Below are positions 7,345 to 11,789 of a stretch of DNA of 11,789 bases, piece by piece. The position numbers and the translations under genes were made by a program. The stretch is from positions 1 to 11,789 of the forward strand of contig VKHC01000463.1 of assembly GCA_015143735.1 (NCBI GenBank). Direction: 5' to 3'. Position 1 is the stretch's first letter; each line of letters opens with the position of its first letter. A model generated the notes under the pieces. It was not told the DNA's origin. It saw only the letters and a program-made list of their open reading frames with translations, and searched no databases. The stretch is from Synura sp. LO234KE. Lineage: Eukaryota > Sar > Synurophyceae > Synurales > Mallomonadaceae.

Positions 7345-9650
7345 AGAGTATACAGCGCAATGCGTACCAGATTTCCCCATGTTCTACTAGGGGGGTTTTC
7401 AACCTGTCCATTGCAACCCCCCACGAACTGCCCACGTTCAACCACTTCCTTTCTAGGCCTACTTCTCCCCCTCGATCTCGATTCTGCGCTATGTCATTAA
7501 TGCACCCGAGTGAATTCAACACCGAGTATACACCAAGACCGAATGAGTCTTTAAGAGTAAAACTTACAATCAATTCAAGCGACTCTACCTCATTCGACAG
7601 TACAAGCTTGTTACTGCATCAACTTGTTAGCGACCTCCATCAAGAAAAGCCTCGGCCCGAGAGGTCTACACGGTCATTTAAAATAACCTTAGAATTAAGG
7701 GCCTAGGTAGGCACGCTTTCCGCCCTGTTTCTAGAACAGTGTGAAGAACTGGACAAGGTCTTTACCAGCAATCCTCCGCAGCAGCGCTACTAATCAACAT
7801 GAAGACGTCCCAGCTTGAGAACCTTTTTCAACCTGTCGATAAATGAAGCCAAGGATACCAATCGTTCGTCATCATCATTCAACGCCGGAAAGTGTCCACT
7901 GGTCTGATAATCACTCGTCGAGGTGGCTAGCCAACGCTCCCATTAGGCGGGGCCAGAGCTTTCATCATGGGCTTTCATCACCATCTTCCGCTGATTACCA
8001 CAACTCGGCTGTCCTGGATTTTGGATCAGACGGGCTGAAAAGAAACGGGTGTCTGGCCAAACAGATTTCATTACTTGTTAGGTCGGAGTGTTCCTAGCTA
8101 CATCAGTCCCCATATACCGGGGTGCACCTGGTCCTCCTCCAACGTAAAATGTTTCATGCGCTTCACGTGGGAATGCTCCTCCGCCAAATGGGGCGTAGTA
8201 AGTAGTATTCAATGGACCACAGGCTCTCCAAGGAGCACTGGACTCCCTGTCTCCTCCTGTTAACACCGCTGTTCCTCAATAACCTGCGCGAGCTCCGCAT
8301 TCACTTTCTTCTCATTTCATCAAGATCTTACACATTTCCGTGTCCCTTCACCCTGGAAAATTACACCTAAGGCAATATATCGACGTTGGAAGCTCTTGAC
8401 TCGACGATTGCCCCTCTAAAGGGATTTTGCTTTGGAGTCCATGACGGCCTCGAGTTTACAACGGCTGAATGGCGACCCATGAGGGTTTCCCAGAAAGTTT
8501 TGGTTCCCTCGGAGTCTGTGCGACTCATTCTACGTTGGTCACTTCCGACGGTAACACAATTTCGAGGGTTGACTCCTGGATCGCACTCCTCCCTAGCACC
8601 CTTTGAAATACAATTCCTCTCACTGTCTATGTGCACTGCTCCACTCCGTTCCTTGCTCCAACGATTATCGGACACCAATCGGCCTCCAGACACATTCCTC
8701 ACTAGAACCGGTACCGTATATCCCACAATCTCGTCTCCGATAGGGTGTCAAACCAGTAGGCATATATAGAAATTTGACTACATGCTAGCCCTGGGTTCTC
8801 CACACGCAGCAGGTCATCAATCAGTGATCACCAGATCTCCCCGGGCCTCCTACTTATACCATACCAGAACGTCCGGACTTACCATTAATTTTTTGGTCAA
8901 ATCCCAGGCCCGTTCAAAGACTATGGCAGCACTACTACTGGGGCTACTTCGCGCTCTCTCCGATTATTCAGACGACAGCTCGTAGGTAGTGCATCTACTG
9001 GATACCTCTCTGAATTAATCTCTCAAGGTACTGCCAACCAACTTATCCAGCCCTGTCACAGAATGCCTTCATGAGGCAGACCGTAAAATTTCTACTCTCT
9101 CAGCCCGTCTCTATTTGCATCGGCGATTTCCATAGATGCTACCTTCCATATTTCATCCTGGAACTTGCTGAAATGTGCCTATCCAATGCCTATGCTTCAT
9201 CGAAACAGCGACTTGGATGGCTCCTCTGCCAACAATCGCCAGGTCCAGAGTGCACCGGCATTCTGAGTCAGTCGCGCTGATGCCAGTGGTTAGTTCTCGT
9301 GCCACTACCGAACAAGTAAGCATAGAGAAGATCCATTCTGATGGGGACGGGGGCAATACTCCCACTCTGAATATAAGCGCTGCCCAGAGTGGGCTTATGA
9401 TCGAGGTCCATGGAAATGATACCCCGTCAATCTGAAAAAACGTTTTCAATACGATCCATTGGAGCGGATGTAGAGTGGCCGAATTGGCTCTGAAAACTTT
9501 CAACTGGTTCTATCATGTCGGCGTTGAGGTGCGAGAACTTTGCCTTCGCGAGTGACCAGCACTCTTGTAAGGGGGGCATTGAAAGGCTCTGCCGTACTTG
9601 ATGCCAGAGATTGGTGGGCAGACTCGAACCTCTATACTTAACCACACCTC
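7345..9650 (+). mobile_element. Decayed, unclassified transposon-like block
   Basis: Composition changes abruptly near 7345 to a C-rich plus strand and stays so to about 9650. Broken frames on the plus strand include 7491-7706, 7843-8097, 8386-8769 and 8782-8985; minus frames of similar size overlap them (8726-8367, 9503-9153). No reverse transcriptase, integrase or endonuclease motif could be recognised in any frame. The long series of similar-length broken frames, and a composition like that of the coding strand of the LINE at 10047-11195, suggest one or more old transposon coding regions, most likely plus-oriented. It could also hold several fragments from different elements. Confidence 0.35.
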
Positions 9651-10046
9651 TTGAACCTCTTGAAAACCCCGCGCCGTTGCGTTCACACGGAAATGAAAGC
9701 TACAGTGGCAGCTGCCTTTGACGTAGAATTCTTTTGCCAGGAGACTGCGCTGGACTTGGTGTGGATTGAGGCTCAAGTGTTGCTCTTGATTTTTGGGCGA
9801 CGTCGTCGCTGAGGTAAAATCTGATGAGCTATTTTTGAACCCAAAATCTAAGGAGGTAGGAGTCGGCCAGTGCAACATCGCAGCCTTTTTGCCAACAAAC
9901 CAAGTTTTGAAATCATGAAGATTTCGAAATCTAAATTCAGGTTTGGAGCCAGATGACCAGAAAAGCAAAAAAAATATCTCTGAGTCGATTGCCACGCCTG
10001 GATTACCTTAGCCTTGAGGAATACTCGTCTATCCTTGACAGCCGCT
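9651..10046. other. Transition region with a minus-strand open frame
   Basis: A minus frame is open from 9995 to 9513 (about 160 codons, including segments such as LLFWSSGSKPEFRFRNLHDF). It has no ATG at its start and no recognised domain. Competing frames on both strands are also open in part. The 3' end of the adjacent LINE lies immediately to the right at about 10047. I do not call a gene here. Confidence 0.3.
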
Positions 10047-10140
10047 ATTTTTGCCAAATTCAAAATACTTAGACTTACGAAAGAAACGACAGTCACAGCA
10101 GACAAACAGGGCAGACATGACATCCTTCCCAATATACTAC
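10047..10140 (-). repeat. LINE 3'-terminal repeat unit (second copy at 4215-4300)
   Basis: This stretch is about 80% identical by eye to 4215-4300 with a few small indels. It marks the 3' untranslated end of the minus-strand LINE. The T run on the plus strand (10048-10052) corresponds to a short A tail. Confidence 0.6.
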
Positions 10141-10769
10141 AATAAATCCGTCGCATCCTTTGAGACAGCATGGCACTTGGGGGGGGGAGAGGATTTATTG
10201 AGACTGCGGGTACGAGGGAGGAGGGCGTGTAAGGCAGCCGCAAAGCCGGCGTGCCGAGGGGGCGGAGAGCTTGTTGAAGATAGCAATCGCATGAGTGGGA
10301 GGGATTTGGTCCAGAGCGCATACAGGGGGAGGACAAGTGGAAGGAAAGGAGCACCAGACACGAAGAGCAGCTAAGGAGGCAAGCAGAGAGCGAATGACGG
10401 AAGGGGCAGTGCCGATGCTGTCGGTGGGCGCATTCGCCAGGAATACCATCTGGGGGTCGGAGACGCATTTAGGCAATTATTGTTGGGACTAGCCACGCGT
10501 TGGAGCCAACGACAGGAGGCTCCTAGAGCGCAGTAGAGGGCAGAGGGGAGGGACGGGGAGGTGGCACCGTAGTAGTGGCGGCCACCCAGAGAGGTCTGAA
10601 CAGGTCCCGAGGACGTGAAGATGAGTTCTGGGGGAGGTCCGGTCGATGTAGAGTAATACCGACACTCCAACCGAAGGCCGAAGAGGCGTGATCGGACGAG
10701 GCTTGGATGAAAGTAGTGTAGCGGTTGGGGACGGAAGCGGGGGGATTCTGAAAAATTACTTCGCGAGTA

Positions 10770-11195
10770 CAGCGACTGATCCGCGCAGTGCGCCTTGACT
10801 TTACGAAAATCAAGGATTTAGCCAGCGGTGAGCAGGGAATCAAGCTGGTCAGTGGCAGCAAGAATGAAGGGCCCGTTCGGAATCCGGGACCAGTCAGCAG
10901 CAGGCAATATACATCGGACTCCGTCAAGGGCATTGAGGCTATCCGAATACAGCAGGAAGGAAAAGGACGAGGGCGGTTGGTGAATATCATGGCCGTGATT
11001 TCGCCCGTATTGGAGGAGAAGGAGGAGGCACCACGGAACAAGCAACGGGTCAGAGGCATGACAGACGACCAGGCCGAAGTCTTCATCAGACTCGAAGTAC
11101 GTGAGAGCCCCAGCGGGCGGTCACCCCTGGAGATCCAGTGGCCGACGCAGAGCCGTCAGTGTATAAGCGCAGTTCGGGACGTGTCGCTTTCTTAG
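10770..11195 (-). pseudogene. Broken RNase H domain of a LINE pol protein
   Basis: All four catalytic-type motifs of RNase HI appear in order and at normal spacing, but in three frames. LRLYTDGSAS (Asp codon 11157-11155) comes first. SSNTGEITAM (Glu codon 11002-11000) follows about 51 codons later. LYSDSLNALDGV (Asp codon 10943-10941) is about 20 codons further on. Finally FRKVKAHCAD (His codon 10790-10788) is about 51 codons later, in the same frame as the third motif but after a TAA at 10820-10818. At least two frameshifts and one stop therefore interrupt the domain and it cannot be functional. RNase H removes RNA from RNA:DNA hybrids during retrotransposition. Confidence 0.65.
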
Positions 11196-11789
11196 ATAGG
11201 TAGGAAATTCCGGTTTTACTTTCGCAATTTTTCATTTCGTAGCAAACTCTAAAAGCCGGGAACGGTGCAGCCTGCGCTTTTGAAGGCGTAGATAAGGTGA
11301 ATTCTGAGGCAAAACTACTGAATAGTAAAGTACAAGATATGATTTTGCACTTCGTACAAAACACTTTCTTCTGTTACCCTCTGTGCTCCTCCACTTCGCA
11401 CTCGCTACTTTCTTGGTGCCGCATCAATGCTAAAATGTCATTTGTAACACTTTGGTAGGAATGTGTTCCCCCGGGAAGGTACGCACTTCCCCTTCTATCT
11501 AGTTGGGGACGTAGTTGCGTACTAACAATCAGTCCAGGAAGAGGTCTTTCATCGGTGCACCTTTTTGGACCATTAAAATCTGCAGTGAATCATCCAGATT
11601 AATCGTGGTTAAAGTCACGGTGAAGCACCATAGAAAAGATTATCTTTTCTTGGGAGATTAAGGCGGCTGCACGGGCAATAGATGGATGATTTTCTATCGC
11701 CACATTAATATCAAAAAGAAAAGAAAGATGATTAAGCACCATAGTAAAGATTCTGATGTCAGATTGAAGATGAAGTTCTTAAAACAAGA
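11196..11789. other. AT-rich right flank, no gene recognised
   Basis: No supported coding region is visible. A minus frame that runs into the LINE from 11364 is open before the element begins, but has no recognised content there. The region holds a perfect palindrome at 11632-11650 and a 19-bp near-identical direct repeat at 11623-11641 and 11734-11752. Confidence 0.5.
11632..11650. repeat. Perfect inverted repeat with 1-nt spacer
   Basis: AGAAAAGAT (11632-11640) and ATCTTTTCT (11642-11650) are perfect reverse complements around a single T. It overlaps the first copy of the direct repeat AAGCACCATAG(A/T)AAAGATT. Its role is unknown; it could be a transposon end remnant or a chance palindrome in AT-rich DNA. 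Confidence 0.6.

Larger units (their letters stand above)
10047..11195 (-). mobile_element. 5'-truncated LINE (non-LTR retrotransposon) with RNase H
   Basis: Read on the minus strand, this element begins abruptly at about 11195, inside the end of a pol-type reading frame, passes through an RNase H domain and continues about 700 bp to a 3' end near 10047. There, GAATTTGGCAAAAA meets unrelated AT-rich DNA. The 3' end matches a second copy at 4215-4300, which fixes the terminus. Absence of any reverse transcriptase upstream fits 5' truncation during target-primed insertion. No clear target-site duplication was found. LINE clades with a C-terminal RNase H include the I and Tad1 groups, and Tad1 is common in fungi; the clade is inferred. 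Confidence 0.6.

Noticed and set aside
9607-9650. Minus-strand GGTTCGAGTCT, close to a tRNA B box, with TGGTTAAGTA nearby as an A box
   Set aside because: The two boxes are only about 10 nt apart and no cloverleaf can be drawn, so this is not a tRNA.
9814-9845. CTGATGAG, a hammerhead ribozyme core start
   Set aside because: No matching GAAA core strand or closing stems follow at workable distance.
10179-10187. G9 run and purine-rich tract to about 10560
   Set aside because: It is the antisense of C-rich LINE sequence; no evidence of a G-quadruplex regulator or microsatellite function.
10788-11195. 135-codon plus-strand open frame opposite the LINE
   Set aside because: The RNase H motifs are on the minus strand; this frame is the antisense shadow of that coding region and has no recognised motif.

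Overview
This window looks like intergenic, repeat-laden DNA from a filamentous ascomycete. The clues are a eukaryotic-style intron candidate with a CTAAC branch site, very sparse genes, no ribosome-binding-site/operon organisation, and a decayed non-LTR retrotransposon (LINE) whose RNase H domain can still be read. A powdery mildew (Blumeria-like) genome is my best guess, from LINE richness, gene sparsity and effector-like small ORFs. This is inference, not a match to a reference.

Layout. (1) 1-2330: two diverged direct repeats (14-176 and 2115-2326) bracket a G-rich block. The block begins with a cluster of stem-loops (about 270-418), continues past an A9 run, and holds only broken reading frames, best on the minus strand. 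It is most likely a decayed retroelement. (2) 2330-4350: AT-rich DNA with gene relics: a minus-strand, possibly intron-containing frame (2833-2454), a minus-strand frame pair apparently broken by a frameshift (3598-3103), a stretch open in several frames (3819-4196), and a short repeat (4215-4300) matching the LINE 3' end found at 10047-10140. (3) 4700-5453: a minus-strand relic with one internal stop (5021-4704), then a plus-strand two-exon small ORF (5060-5453) of effector-like character. (4) 5668-6629: the only convincingly intact part. A RecA/Rad51-type P-loop ATPase resembling SWSAP1 (minus, 6315-5668) is divergent from a 52-residue single-pass membrane protein (plus, 6471-6629). (5) 6630-7340: AT-rich, with nothing recognised. 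(6) 7345-10046: a compositionally distinct block, C-rich on the plus strand to about 9650, with broken frames; probably another decayed transposon. (7) 10047-11195: a 5'-truncated minus-strand LINE with the D-E-D-H residues of RNase H spread over three frames. (8) 11200-11789: AT-rich tail with a perfect palindrome and a short direct repeat.

The divergent pair shares about 155 bp of intergenic DNA, so the two genes could share a promoter region. The ATPase would act in homologous recombination. The membrane protein may be organellar, but the sequence does not link the two functionally. I found no clear, previously undescribed multi-gene system. The most worthwhile leads are the divergent pair, the two-exon effector-like ORF and the gene-relic zone around it.
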